A stretch of DNA of 6,483 nt from Chloroflexota bacterium (GCA_021790375.1 JAJYEB010000113.1:1-6483), one strand, 5' to 3'; positions 1-6,279 are shown, numbered from the stretch's first letter. The notes: generated by a model from the sequence alone, not told the origin. Made by a program: numbers and translations.

Positions 1-1257
1 CAGCGCGTACACCACGACCAGCAGCAGCAGCGAGACGAGGACGTCGGCGCCACTGACCGCCGTGGAGACCCCCTGGCTGGTTCGCATCACGTCGTACACC
101 ACCCAGGGTTGCCGCCCGACCTCGGCGGTCATCCAGCCCAGCTGCTGGGCGATCAGCGGCAGCGGCGTCACGGCGATGGCGAGCCGCAGCCAGTTGGGGT
201 GCCGCGTCAGCGAACGTCTCCACGCGAACCAGGCCAGCGCCACCATCACCAGCAGCATGAGCGTGCCGATCACGACCATGTTGTGATAGGCCAGGAAGGT
301 CAGCGCGACCGGCGGCCAGCTGCTGGGCGGGAACGCCTGCAGCCCCTTGATGACCGCGTCGAAGCTCCCGAACGAGAGGAAGCTGAGGAGCCGAGTCACC
401 ACGATCGCCGGCCCCTGGAACGCGTCGGCAGGGTTCTGCGCCGGGGGGAGCGAGAAGATGACCAGGTCGGCCCCCGAGGTGGTCTCGTACAGGCCCTGCA
501 TCGCGGCGAACTTGGCCTGCTGTTCGTGGGCGACCTCGCGCGCGCTCATGTCGCCGGTGAGGAACATGAGGCCCGACGTGATCAGCGCCACCGTGATGCC
601 CAGCACGATGCTCGTCCGGGCCACGGCGAGATGGCGCCGGCGGAGCAGGAACCAGGCCGCGACCCCGACCATCAGGAACGCGCCGACGGCCCAGGCCGAC
701 ACGACCGTGTGGATGAAGCGTGGCATGGTGGAGGGGTTGAACACGGCCGCCCAGAAATCGGTCAGCCGCGCCTTCCCGTCGACGATGGTGTAGCCGGCGG
801 GCGTCTGCATCCACGAGTCGGCGACCACGATCCAGAACGCCGACAGGGTCGAGCCGAGGGCCACCATCAGCGCGGCGAACCAGCGCAGGCGCGACGAGAT
901 CCGGGAGCCTCCGAACAGCAGCAGCCCCAGGAAGGCGGACTCCAGGAAGAACGCGAAGATGGCCTCGGCCGCCAAGGGTGAACCGAAGATGTCCCCGACG
1001 AACTTCGAGTAGGCGGCCCAGTTGGTGCCGAACTGGAACTCCATGACCACGCCGGTCGCCACACCGACCGCGAACGTGAGGGCGAACAGCTTCGTCCAGA
1101 ACGCGGCGGCCCGGTCGTACACCTCTCTGCCGGTCCGCCATCGGAAGGTCTCGAGGATGGCGATGAGCAGCCCGAGCCCGATGGTGATCGCGGGGAAGAC
1201 GAAGTGGAACATGACGGTCAGCGCAAACTGCGCCCGGGCCAGCATGATGGGATCCAA
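1..1257 (-). CDS. cydA: Cytochrome bd quinol oxidase subunit I (C-terminus cut by window edge)
   Basis: Membrane subunit of the cytochrome bd terminal oxidase, which oxidises quinol and reduces O2 to water without pumping protons. The visible 419 residues are hydrophobic with many transmembrane segments. Haem ligands can be placed by family alignment: His18 (E. coli His19, b595), Glu98 and Glu106 (E99/E107), His183 and Met327 (H186/M393, b558), Glu379 and the GRQPW signature at 381-385 (E445/R448). The periplasmic Q-loop (about 235-290) lacks the long E. coli insertion, so this is the short-loop type. Two usual residues differ: the position of E. coli Glu257 is Gln254, and that of Arg391 is His325. 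The start is taken at TTG (1257-1255) because it gives the typical MDPI-LAR-QFA N-terminus and follows an AAAGGGG ribosome site; ATG at 1245 is the alternative. Full members are usually about 430-520 residues, so only the end is missing; cydB is expected just outside. Identification is very secure. Confidence 0.96.
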   Translation of the reverse strand, partial: MDPIMLARAQFALTVMFHFVFPAITIGLGLLIAILETFRWRTGREVYDRAAAFWTKLFALTFAVGVATGVVMEFQFGTNWAAYSKFVGDIFGSPLAAEAIFAFFLESAFLGLLLFGGSRISSRLRWFAALMVALGSTLSAFWIVVADSWMQTPAGYTIVDGKARLTDFWAAVFNPSTMPRFIHTVVSAWAVGAFLMVGVAAWFLLRRRHLAVARTSIVLGITVALITSGLMFLTGDMSAREVAHEQQAKFAAMQGLYETTSGADLVIFSLPPAQNPADAFQGPAIVVTRLLSFLSFGSFDAVIKGLQAFPPSSWPPVALTFLAYHNMVVIGTLMLLVMVALAWFAWRRSLTRHPNWLRLAIAVTPLPLIAQQLGWMTAEVGRQPWVVYDVMRTSQGVSTAVSGADVLVSLLLLVVVYAL

Positions 1258-1270
1258 TGGCCACCCCTTT
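1255..1270 (-). promoter_or_regulatory. Ribosome binding site and TTG start of cydA
   Basis: On the minus strand AAAGGGGTGG (1270-1261) lies just before TTG at 1257-1255, leaving 6 nt between AGGGG and the start codon. ATG at 1245-1243 would be about 18 nt away and would delete the conserved N-terminal Asp-Pro. This favours the rarer TTG start. Confidence 0.7.
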
Positions 1271-1314
1271 CTGGTCTTCGCTGGGACTCTTGCGCGGTGG
1301 ATGGGCGGGCGGTA

Positions 1315-1331
1315 GGCCCGAAGGGCCCGAA
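1315..1331. repeat. Tandem GGCCCGAA repeat in the cydA/HAD divergent intergenic region
   Basis: GGCCCGAA occurs at 1315-1322 and again at 1324-1331 (9-bp period), with the palindrome GGGCCC at 1323-1328 at the junction. It lies near the middle of the 161-bp gap between the divergent cydA and HAD genes, where promoters for both must be. I see no convincing -35/-10 pair on either strand in this gap. The repeat may be an operator or just GC-rich chance. Confidence 0.3.
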
Positions 1332-1408
1332 ATGGACGCCGGCACACGGCGCCGTCCCGGACGCCCTGGCGGCAGGCGGAGAGCGCTGAACGGGGCGGTC
1401 ACACGCGA

Positions 1409-1421
1409 AGGAGGAACCATG
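1409..1421 (+). promoter_or_regulatory. Ribosome binding site of the HAD hydrolase gene
   Basis: A perfect AGGAGG at 1409-1414 lies 4 nt before ATG at 1419. It fixes this start over an upstream in-frame ATG at 1257, whose extra 54 residues (Gly/Arg-rich, no family similarity) would cover the divergent promoter region and overlap the cydA start. Confidence 0.85.
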
Positions 1422-2144
1422 GACCAGGCTGCGCCACGGGTGGCGACGTTCGACTGCTACGGGACGCTGGTGGACTGGGAGGGCGGCGTGGGCGCGTTCC
1501 TCTACGATCTCGCGCTCCGGCGGCGCGATCCCGACCTGCGGCCCGGGCAGGCGCTGCGCGATCGGTGGGAGGCGATCCAGTTCGGGCTGCTCGGCGGTCC
1601 CTACCGGCCCTACCGGGAGATCCTGGCGGAGAGCCTGCGCCGGTACGAGGCAGAGCGCGGATACGACTGGGATCCGGGAGACGGGGAGGCGCTGGTCCGG
1701 TCGATGCGGTCGTGGCAGCCCTTCCCGGACACGCGGCCCGCGCTCCGCCAGGCGCGCGAACGGGGACTCCGCCTGGTGATCGTCTCCAACACGGACCGCG
1801 ACATCATCGAGCACACCCTCCGACATCTCGAGGTGCCGTTCGACGGGGTCGTGACGGCGGAGGACTGCGGCGCCTACAAGCCCGCGGAGACGGTCTTCCG
1901 CCAGGCCCTGGAGCGGATCGGGGAGCCGCCGGACCAGGTGGTCCACGTGGCATTCGGATTCCGCTACGACATCGGCCCGGCCCAGCGGCTCGGGATGCGC
2001 ACCGCCTGGGTCAACCGGCACGTGGAAGCGGCGCCCGGCCCGGAGCGACCCGACCACGAGTGGCGCGACCTGTGGGGGCTGGCCGAGCTGGCGGGCGGCC
2101 GCGGCCCGGTCCCGGCGCCCGGCGCCCGGCGCACCACGCGCTGA
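1419..2144 (+). CDS. HAD-superfamily hydrolase, haloacid dehalogenase type II-like
   Basis: A 241-residue cytoplasmic HAD hydrolase. Motif I is FDCYGTLVDW (11-20), with nucleophile Asp12 and Tyr14 in place of the second Asp of phosphatases, a pattern typical of the L-2-haloacid dehalogenase-like branch. A helical cap follows (about 20-105). Motif II is VSNT (122-125, Ser123), motif III has Lys154 in GAYKPAE, and motif IV keeps one acid, Asp184, in FRYDIGPA. Compared with characterised L-2-haloacid dehalogenases, the Tyr157 position is Phe160, and the Ser175 and Asn177 positions are Phe179 and Phe181, so true dehalogenase activity is doubtful. The substrate is unknown; a small acid or phosphate ester is possible. 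It is transcribed divergently from cydA and has a strong ribosome site, but no partner gene is obvious. The last 30 or so residues are Pro/Gly/Arg-rich and probably disordered. The fold assignment is firm, the substrate is not. Confidence 0.9.
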   Translation: MDQAAPRVATFDCYGTLVDWEGGVGAFLYDLALRRRDPDLRPGQALRDRWEAIQFGLLGGPYRPYREILAESLRRYEAERGYDWDPGDGEALVRSMRSWQPFPDTRPALRQARERGLRLVIVSNTDRDIIEHTLRHLEVPFDGVVTAEDCGAYKPAETVFRQALERIGEPPDQVVHVAFGFRYDIGPAQRLGMRTAWVNRHVEAAPGPERPDHEWRDLWGLAELAGGRGPVPAPGARRTTR

Positions 2145-2177
2145 CCTGCACGAGCGAACGGATCGGCCGGCCGCAGA

Positions 2178-2209
2178 CTACCCGTCCAGGCTGGGGCGCC
2201 CTACCCGTC
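2178..2209. repeat. 9-bp direct repeat CTACCCGTC in the HAD/170-aa gene spacer
   Basis: CTACCCGTC occurs at 2178-2186 and 2201-2209, 23 bp apart and so about two helical turns. The second copy lies in the loop region of an imperfect GC-rich hairpin (CGCCC at 2197-2201 against GGGCG at 2211-2215) that could weakly end HAD transcription. Further on, ATTGGCGG is also repeated (2259-2266 and 2286-2293). The 179-bp spacer must hold the promoter of the 170-aa gene, but I see no strong sigma70 hexamers. Confidence 0.35.
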
Positions 2210-2323
2210 GGGGCGGTCCCGTCTCCGTGTGGACGTCCCGCAGTGGGCCATTCGGCAGATTGGCGGCCGTCGCCGCGCCCGGACAATTGGCGGGAAACGC
2301 GTCCCGCACGGCAGAATTCCCCC

Positions 2324-2836
2324 ATGACCGCATCGTCTCCGACGCCCGACGCCACCGAGCACGCCGTCCACCTGCGGCTGGTCCAGCCGTGGACCGGCGA
2401 TCTTGCCCGCGCCCGCCGTTCGCTCGAGGACGGCACGGGGGACTGGCTCGGGAACCCCCTGTCCGGGCCCGCCGACCGGCCGGGCGTGCGCCGCTACGAG
2501 AGCGACCTGGTCCTTCCGATGCGCGAGCAGGCCCGCCACATGGTGCTGCGGAAGGCGGCCCTGGTGGACCTCGGACCCGCCGGTACCGTCGCCGGAGGTT
2601 TCGAGGTGGAGGTGAGCTGGCGCTCCGCGAGCCTGGCACCGCTGTTCCCCGTTTTCGTGGGAACGCTGACCGTGCTGCAGCATGAACTGGTGCTGGAGGG
2701 CTACTACGCGCCACCCGGGGGCGAGATCGGCGTGATCCTGGACCGGGCGCTCCTCAACATCGCGGGGCGCGGCACGGCGCGCTGGTTCCTCGGCAGGGTT
2801 GCCGCGGCGTTCGAGGCAGACGCGCAGGCGGGCTGA
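2324..2836 (+). CDS. Conserved-looking protein of unknown function (possible SRPBCC-like fold)
   Basis: A 170-residue protein that I cannot assign to a named family. It has no signal peptide or membrane segment. A polar N-terminus (1-15) is followed by mixed strand-like stretches (about 58-66, 74-82, 87-100, 106-127) and a long amphipathic C-terminal helix (about 135-164, from GGEIGVILDRALL onward). A strand-rich body closed by a long C-terminal helix recalls SRPBCC/START-type ligand-binding proteins; this is inference from the pattern, not a motif match. The phrase LEGYYAPPGG (124-133) before the helix looks like a conserved turn. No Shine-Dalgarno sequence precedes ATG 2324 (upstream bases are GCAGAATTCCCCC), so it may be leaderless or weakly translated. 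It faces aceE tail to tail across a 45-bp gap and has no operon partner. Steady GC-rich codon use and a clean stop support it as a real gene. Confidence 0.75.
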   Translation: MTASSPTPDATEHAVHLRLVQPWTGDLARARRSLEDGTGDWLGNPLSGPADRPGVRRYESDLVLPMREQARHMVLRKAALVDLGPAGTVAGGFEVEVSWRSASLAPLFPVFVGTLTVLQHELVLEGYYAPPGGEIGVILDRALLNIAGRGTARWFLGRVAAAFEADAQAG

Positions 2837-2843
2837 CCAGGAT

Positions 2844-2862
2844 CCGGACGGCTCCCGTCCGG
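2844..2862. terminator. Perfect 8-bp hairpin between convergent genes
   Basis: CCGGACGG (2844-2851), loop CTC, then CCGTCCGG (2855-2862). It starts 8 bp after the stop of the 170-aa gene and lies about 20 bp beyond the aceE stop on the other strand. Neither strand has a T-run after the stem, so it is not a classical intrinsic terminator. Hairpins without U-tracts between convergent genes are common in GC-rich genomes, and bidirectional termination is the likely role. A second, 5-bp stem (CGGCC/GGCCG, 2869-2881) touches the aceE stop. Confidence 0.55.
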
Positions 2863-2881
2863 CAGATTCGGCCCCGGGCCG

Positions 2882-5596
2882 TCAGCCCTGCGCGGCCAGC
2901 GAGAACGGCCGGTCCGCCTCGATCCCCAGCTCGGCGATCGCCGCCGACACCTGGTCGCGCCCGATGCGCTCCCCGTCGGCGAGCGCGGCGAGCGTCGCCA
3001 CCGCGATGTGCTCCGGGTCGATCTCGAAGAACCGGCGGAGCGCCTCGCGCGTGTCGCTGCGCCCGAACCCGTCGGTCCCCAGCGACACCCAGGTGCCCGG
3101 GATCCAGCGGGCGACCTGGTCGGGGACCGCGGCCACGTAGTCGGTGGCGGCCACGATGGGCCCGGCGGACCCGGCCTCCGAGAGCGCGGCGGTCACGAAC
3201 GGGACGCGCCGCGGCTCGCCGGGATGGAGCCGGTTCCAGTGCTCCACGTCCAGCGCCTCGACCCGCAGCTGCTGGTACGAGGTGGCGCTCCAGACGTCGG
3301 CCGCGACGCCGTAGCGCCCCGCGAGCAGCTCCTGCGCGCGGAGGACCTGCTGCATGATCGAGCCACTGCCGAGGAGCGTGGCGCGCGCCCTGGGCCCGCC
3401 CTCCACGGGAGGGGCAGCCCGGAACCGGTACAGGCCCCGGACGATCCCGTCGGCCGCCCCGTCGGGCATCTCCGGCATCACGTAGTTCTCGTTGTAGAGC
3501 GTGATGTAGTAGCTCGTGTCGTCGCCGCCCAGCATGCGCTCGATCCCGGTGCGGACGATCTCGGCCGTCTCGTACGCGAACGCCGGGTCGTAGGCACGGA
3601 TGGCGGGATAGGCCGACGCGACCAGCAGGCTCTGCCCGTCGTCGTGCTGCAGCCCCTCGCCGTGCAGCGTGGTGCGCCCGGCGGTCGCGCCCATCAGGAA
3701 GCCACGGCCCCGGACGTCGCCGAGCGCCCAGAACTGGTCGCCGGTCCGCTGGAAGCCGAACATCGAGTAGAAGATGTAGAAGGGCAGCATGGGCTCGCCG
3801 TGCGTCGCGTAGCTGGTCGCGGCGGCCTGGAACGAGGCGCTCGACCCGGCCTCGGTGATCCCCTCCTCCAGGACCTGCCCGTCGGTGGCCTCCCGGTACG
3901 ACAGGACGAGGTTGGAGTCCACCGGCTCGTACCGCTGGCCGTGGGCGGCGTAGATGCCGACCTCCTTGAACAGCGGATCCATGCCGAAGGTGCGGGCCTC
4001 GTCGGGGACGATGGGCACCACGCGCTGGCCGATCGCCCGGTCGCGGACCAGGTTGCGCAGCAGCTTGGCGAACGCCATGGTCGTGGAGACGGCCTGCCCG
4101 CCCGACCCGGCGCGGAACTCCGAGTACGCGGCCTCGCCCGGCGCATCCACGCGCTTCGTGACCACCACGCGGCGTGGCAGCGGCCCGCCCAGGACCCGGC
4201 GCCGCTCCTGCAGGTACTGGATCTCCGGGGCATCGGGGCCCGGATGGTAGTAGGGAGCGTCCTTGAGCTGCGCGTCGGGGATCGGCAGCTCCAGGCGGTC
4301 GCGGAAGATGCGCAGCTCCGCCTCGGACAGCTTCTTGGCCTGGTGGGTGATGTTGCGCGCCTCGACGCCCGGCCCGAGGGTCCAGCCCTTGACGGTCTTG
4401 GCGAGGATCGCGGTGGGGGCGCCTCGGTGGGCCAGCGCCGCCGAGTAGGCCGCGAACACCTTCCGGTAGTCGTGGCCGCCCCGGCGCAGGCGCTGGAGCT
4501 CGTCGTCCGACTTGTCGGCCACCATCGCCTGCAGGCGGGGATCGCCACCGAAGAAGTGCTCGCGGATGTAGGCGCCGGACTCGACCGAGAACTTCTGGAA
4601 CTCGCCGTCGAGCGTCTCGTTCATCCGGTGCACCAGCACGCCGTCCACGTCGCGCGCCAGCAGCTCGTCCCACTCGCGGCCCCAGACGACCTTGATGACG
4701 TTCCAGCCCGCCCCGCGGAACAGGCCCTCCAGTTCCTGGATGATCTTGCCGTTGCCCCGCACGGGGCCGTCGAGCCGCTGGAGGTTGCAGTTGACCACGA
4801 AGGTGAGGTTGTCCAGTGCATCGCGGCCGGCGAGCCCGAGCGCCGCGATCGCCTCCGGCTCGTCCATCTCGCCGTCGCCGAGGAACGCCCACACGTGGTT
4901 GGGGCCGGTGTCCTTGATGCCGCGCGCCTGGAGGTAGCGGTTGAAGCGGGCCTGGTACACCGCGGCCAGCGGCCCGAGCCCCATCGAGACGGTCGGGAAC
5001 TCCCAGAAATCCGGCATCAGGCGCGGGTGCGGGTACGAGCTCAGGCCCTGCCCGGGGACCACCTCGCGGCGGAAGTGGTCCAGCCGATCCTCCGAGAGCC
5101 GGCCCTCCAGGAAGGCACGGGCATAGATGCCCGGCGCAGCATGGCCCTGGACGAAGACCTGGTCGCCCATGCCCGGGGCGTCCTTGCCGTGGAAGAAGTG
5201 GTTGAACCCGACCTCGTAGAGGGTCGCCGCGGACGCATAGGTCGCGAGATGACCGCCGATTCCCGGGGTCAGGTTGTTGGCGCGAAGCACCATCGCGACC
5301 GCGTTCCAGCGCACCATGCGGCGGATCCGGTGCTCCATCCACTCGTCGCCCGGGAACGGGGGCTCCTGCTCCGGCGAGATCGTGTTGATGTACCGCGTCT
5401 GGGTGAGGGGCGGCAGGCCGATGTCGAGCTGCCTGGCACGCTTCAGGAGGCGATAGAGGATGAACTGGGCCCGGTCGGCACCGGCCGTGCGCACGACGGA
5501 ATCGAGGGCATCGATCCAGTCGAGGGTTTCCTGCGGGTCGCTGTCGGGGAGCTGGCGCTTGAAGTCGCCGTAGGCGTCGAACATCTCGGGGGCCAT
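2882..5596 (-). CDS. aceE: Pyruvate dehydrogenase E1 component, homodimeric AceE type
   Basis: Thiamine-diphosphate enzyme that decarboxylates pyruvate and reductively acetylates the lipoyl group of E2, committing pyruvate to acetyl-CoA. The 904 residues match the single-chain AceE length (E. coli 886). The TPP motif runs from GDGEMDEPEAI (240-250) to DNLTFVVNCNLQRLDGP (262-278), near-identical to E. coli. Active-site histidines have clear counterparts: His116 in GIGGHLATYAS, His152 in VQGHAAPGIYAR, His418 in NITHQAKK; the Glu motif LEEGITEAG is at 576-584 and HGEGLQHDDG at 645-654. The start is ATG 5596; no clear ribosome site lies at normal distance, but GGAGG sits 24 nt upstream, just after the marR stop, suggesting translational coupling. 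It follows marR by 32 bp as an apparent operon. No aceF or lpd follows, because the next gene converges, so E2 and E3 must be elsewhere, as in many actinobacteria. Identification is very secure and nothing appears broken. Confidence 0.98.
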   Translation of the reverse strand: MAPEMFDAYGDFKRQLPDSDPQETLDWIDALDSVVRTAGADRAQFILYRLLKRARQLDIGLPPLTQTRYINTISPEQEPPFPGDEWMEHRIRRMVRWNAVAMVLRANNLTPGIGGHLATYASAATLYEVGFNHFFHGKDAPGMGDQVFVQGHAAPGIYARAFLEGRLSEDRLDHFRREVVPGQGLSSYPHPRLMPDFWEFPTVSMGLGPLAAVYQARFNRYLQARGIKDTGPNHVWAFLGDGEMDEPEAIAALGLAGRDALDNLTFVVNCNLQRLDGPVRGNGKIIQELEGLFRGAGWNVIKVVWGREWDELLARDVDGVLVHRMNETLDGEFQKFSVESGAYIREHFFGGDPRLQAMVADKSDDELQRLRRGGHDYRKVFAAYSAALAHRGAPTAILAKTVKGWTLGPGVEARNITHQAKKLSEAELRIFRDRLELPIPDAQLKDAPYYHPGPDAPEIQYLQERRRVLGGPLPRRVVVTKRVDAPGEAAYSEFRAGSGGQAVSTTMAFAKLLRNLVRDRAIGQRVVPIVPDEARTFGMDPLFKEVGIYAAHGQRYEPVDSNLVLSYREATDGQVLEEGITEAGSSASFQAAATSYATHGEPMLPFYIFYSMFGFQRTGDQFWALGDVRGRGFLMGATAGRTTLHGEGLQHDDGQSLLVASAYPAIRAYDPAFAYETAEIVRTGIERMLGGDDTSYYITLYNENYVMPEMPDGAADGIVRGLYRFRAAPPVEGGPRARATLLGSGSIMQQVLRAQELLAGRYGVAADVWSATSYQQLRVEALDVEHWNRLHPGEPRRVPFVTAALSEAGSAGPIVAATDYVAAVPDQVARWIPGTWVSLGTDGFGRSDTREALRRFFEIDPEHIAVATLAALADGERIGRDQVSAAIAELGIEADRPFSLAAQG

Positions 5597-5628
5597 GGTA
5601 GAGCGGACGCGCCGTTGGCGCCTCCGGC
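5597..5628 (-). promoter_or_regulatory. marR-aceE junction with distant GGAGG and a small hairpin
   Basis: On the minus strand the marR stop TGA (5631-5629) is followed by GCC and GGAGG (5625-5621). A small GC hairpin (CGCC, AAC, GGCG; 5620-5610) comes next, then 13 nt before the aceE ATG. The only Shine-Dalgarno-like sequence is thus 24 nt from the start, but folding of the stem would shorten this to about 13 nt. Coupling to ribosomes ending marR translation is plausible. No separate promoter is visible in these 32 bases. Confidence 0.45.
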
Positions 5629-6219
5629 TCAATCGATGCGCTCGGCCCCGCGATCCGGATCCGATCGCTCCCGCTCCCCGCCGGCGGCCAGCCGCTCGAG
5701 CACCGTCGCGAGCTGGTCGATCTCGGCGGGCCGGAGGAGATCGGCGAAATGCCGGCGCACGCCGTCGAGATGGACGGGCGTGGCGTCTCGAAGGCGTGCG
5801 AGCCCCGCATCGGTGAGCGACGCGAACGCCCCGCGAGCATCGGACGCGCAGGTCGCGCGCCGGACCAGGCCCTCGGACTCGAGACGGTCCACCAGGCGGG
5901 TCACGCCGCTGCGGCTGAGCAGGACCCGTGCTGCGAGCTCGTGCATCCGCAGGCGTCCTTCGGGAGCGAAGGCCAGCTGGACCAGCACGTCGTAGTGCGC
6001 CAGCGGCAGGTTCGCCTGGGTCACGAGCTCCGCCTCGAGGCGGCGGGTGACGACCGCGTGCGCCTCCAGGAACGCGCGCCACGCGCGCATCTCACCGGGC
6101 TCGAGCGACCGCGCCCCGCCGGTCGCCGGGGAGGCGGCCGCCGTGCTCCCGGCGCCACCCCGTTCGTCCACGCCCACGCCGCTGTGTGTCGACCCGAGGT
6201 CGACCGCCGTGTGTTCCAT
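5629..6219 (-). CDS. MarR-family winged-helix transcriptional regulator
   Basis: A 196-residue dimeric DNA-binding repressor of the MarR family. Residues 1-38 are Gly/Ala/Ser-rich and probably disordered. The family body begins near LEPGEMRAWRAFLEAH (39-54, dimerisation helix). The helix-turn-helix covers about 88-118, with recognition helix LLSRSGVTRLVDRLESEGLV (100-119). The wing is about 120-138 (ATCASDARGAFASLT), and the C-terminal dimerisation helices run about 137-181. The single cysteine, Cys124, lies in the wing. The start chosen is ATG 6219, with GAGGTGG about 11 nt upstream; GTG 6234 (201 aa) and internal GTG codons are alternatives. It precedes aceE by 32 bp and is divergent from a yceI gene, and the shared intergenic region carries two TTGC-N4-GCAA dyads, so autoregulation and repression of yceI are likely. 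The inducer is unknown. The family call is firm; the exact N-terminus is not. Confidence 0.92.
   Translation of the reverse strand: MEHTAVDLGSTHSGVGVDERGGAGSTAAASPATGGARSLEPGEMRAWRAFLEAHAVVTRRLEAELVTQANLPLAHYDVLVQLAFAPEGRLRMHELAARVLLSRSGVTRLVDRLESEGLVRRATCASDARGAFASLTDAGLARLRDATPVHLDGVRRHFADLLRPAEIDQLATVLERLAAGGERERSDPDRGAERID
6188..6204. repeat. Perfect inverted repeat GTCGACC-CGA-GGTCGAC in the 5' end of marR
   Basis: A perfect dyad with 7-bp arms (6188-6194, 6198-6204) and a 3-bp centre covers codons 6 to 11 of marR, within its probably disordered N-terminal tail. It is unlike the TTGC-N4-GCAA dyads upstream. It could be a second regulatory site, or an mRNA hairpin 15-31 nt after the start codon. 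If translation starts further in, it would lie in the leader. Chance is possible. Confidence 0.4.
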
Positions 6220-6254
6220 GTTGCCGATCCCCACCTCATGCGTCGCGAGCCGAC

Positions 6255-6260
6255 ATCATA
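6255..6260 (-). promoter_or_regulatory. Probable -10 element of the marR-aceE promoter
   Basis: TATGAT on the minus strand matches TATAAT at 5 of 6 positions and would start transcription near 6248, giving a leader of about 29 nt before ATG 6219. The -35 position at 17-bp spacing (CAACTA, 6283-6278) is poor. The left TTGC-N4-GCAA dyad (6280-6293) overlaps this -35 region, so the regulator could block its own promoter. Confidence 0.5.
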
Positions 6261-6279
6261 CCCGTTCTCGTCGAAGGTA

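Noticed and set aside
109..981. A 290-codon plus-strand open frame opposite cydA
   Set aside because: It is His/Arg/Glu/Gly-rich with no recognisable domain; the opposite strand encodes CydA with all haem ligands.
1257..1418. N-terminal extension of the HAD gene from an upstream ATG at 1257
   Set aside because: The extra 54 residues have no family similarity, would overlap the cydA start and consume the divergent promoter region. A perfect AGGAGG precedes ATG 1419.
1565..2836. A 423-residue plus-strand frame that would join the HAD region to the 170-aa protein
   Set aside because: The upstream part is an out-of-frame reading of the HAD gene and the spacer, with Arg/Pro/Gly-rich composition. 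Coding character matching the C-terminal part only begins at 2324.
2754..5840. A second long minus-strand open frame overlapping aceE, 1028 codons
   Set aside because: Its translation is a Pro/Arg/Gly/Ala-rich string in another frame of the real gene, and it runs through the convergent terminator region into the 170-aa gene.
3008..5995. A 995-codon open frame on the plus strand antisense to aceE and marR
   Set aside because: It is complementary to an unmistakable AceE gene with all catalytic motifs. Its translation is Arg/Gly/Val/Leu-rich with no family motif, the usual result of GC-rich codon bias on the opposite strand.
5629..6082. AceE beginning far upstream within marR, in the long frame open from 6082
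   Set aside because: The frame upstream of ATG 5596 overlaps marR and reads as Arg/Pro-rich noise, while homology to AceE starts with MFDAYGDFKRQLPD right at the chosen start.
5629..6090. Shorter MarR start at the internal ATG 6090
   Set aside because: It would cut into the LxxxExxAWRAFL segment that normally begins the MarR dimerisation helix. ATG 6219 has a better ribosome site. The question is not fully closed.
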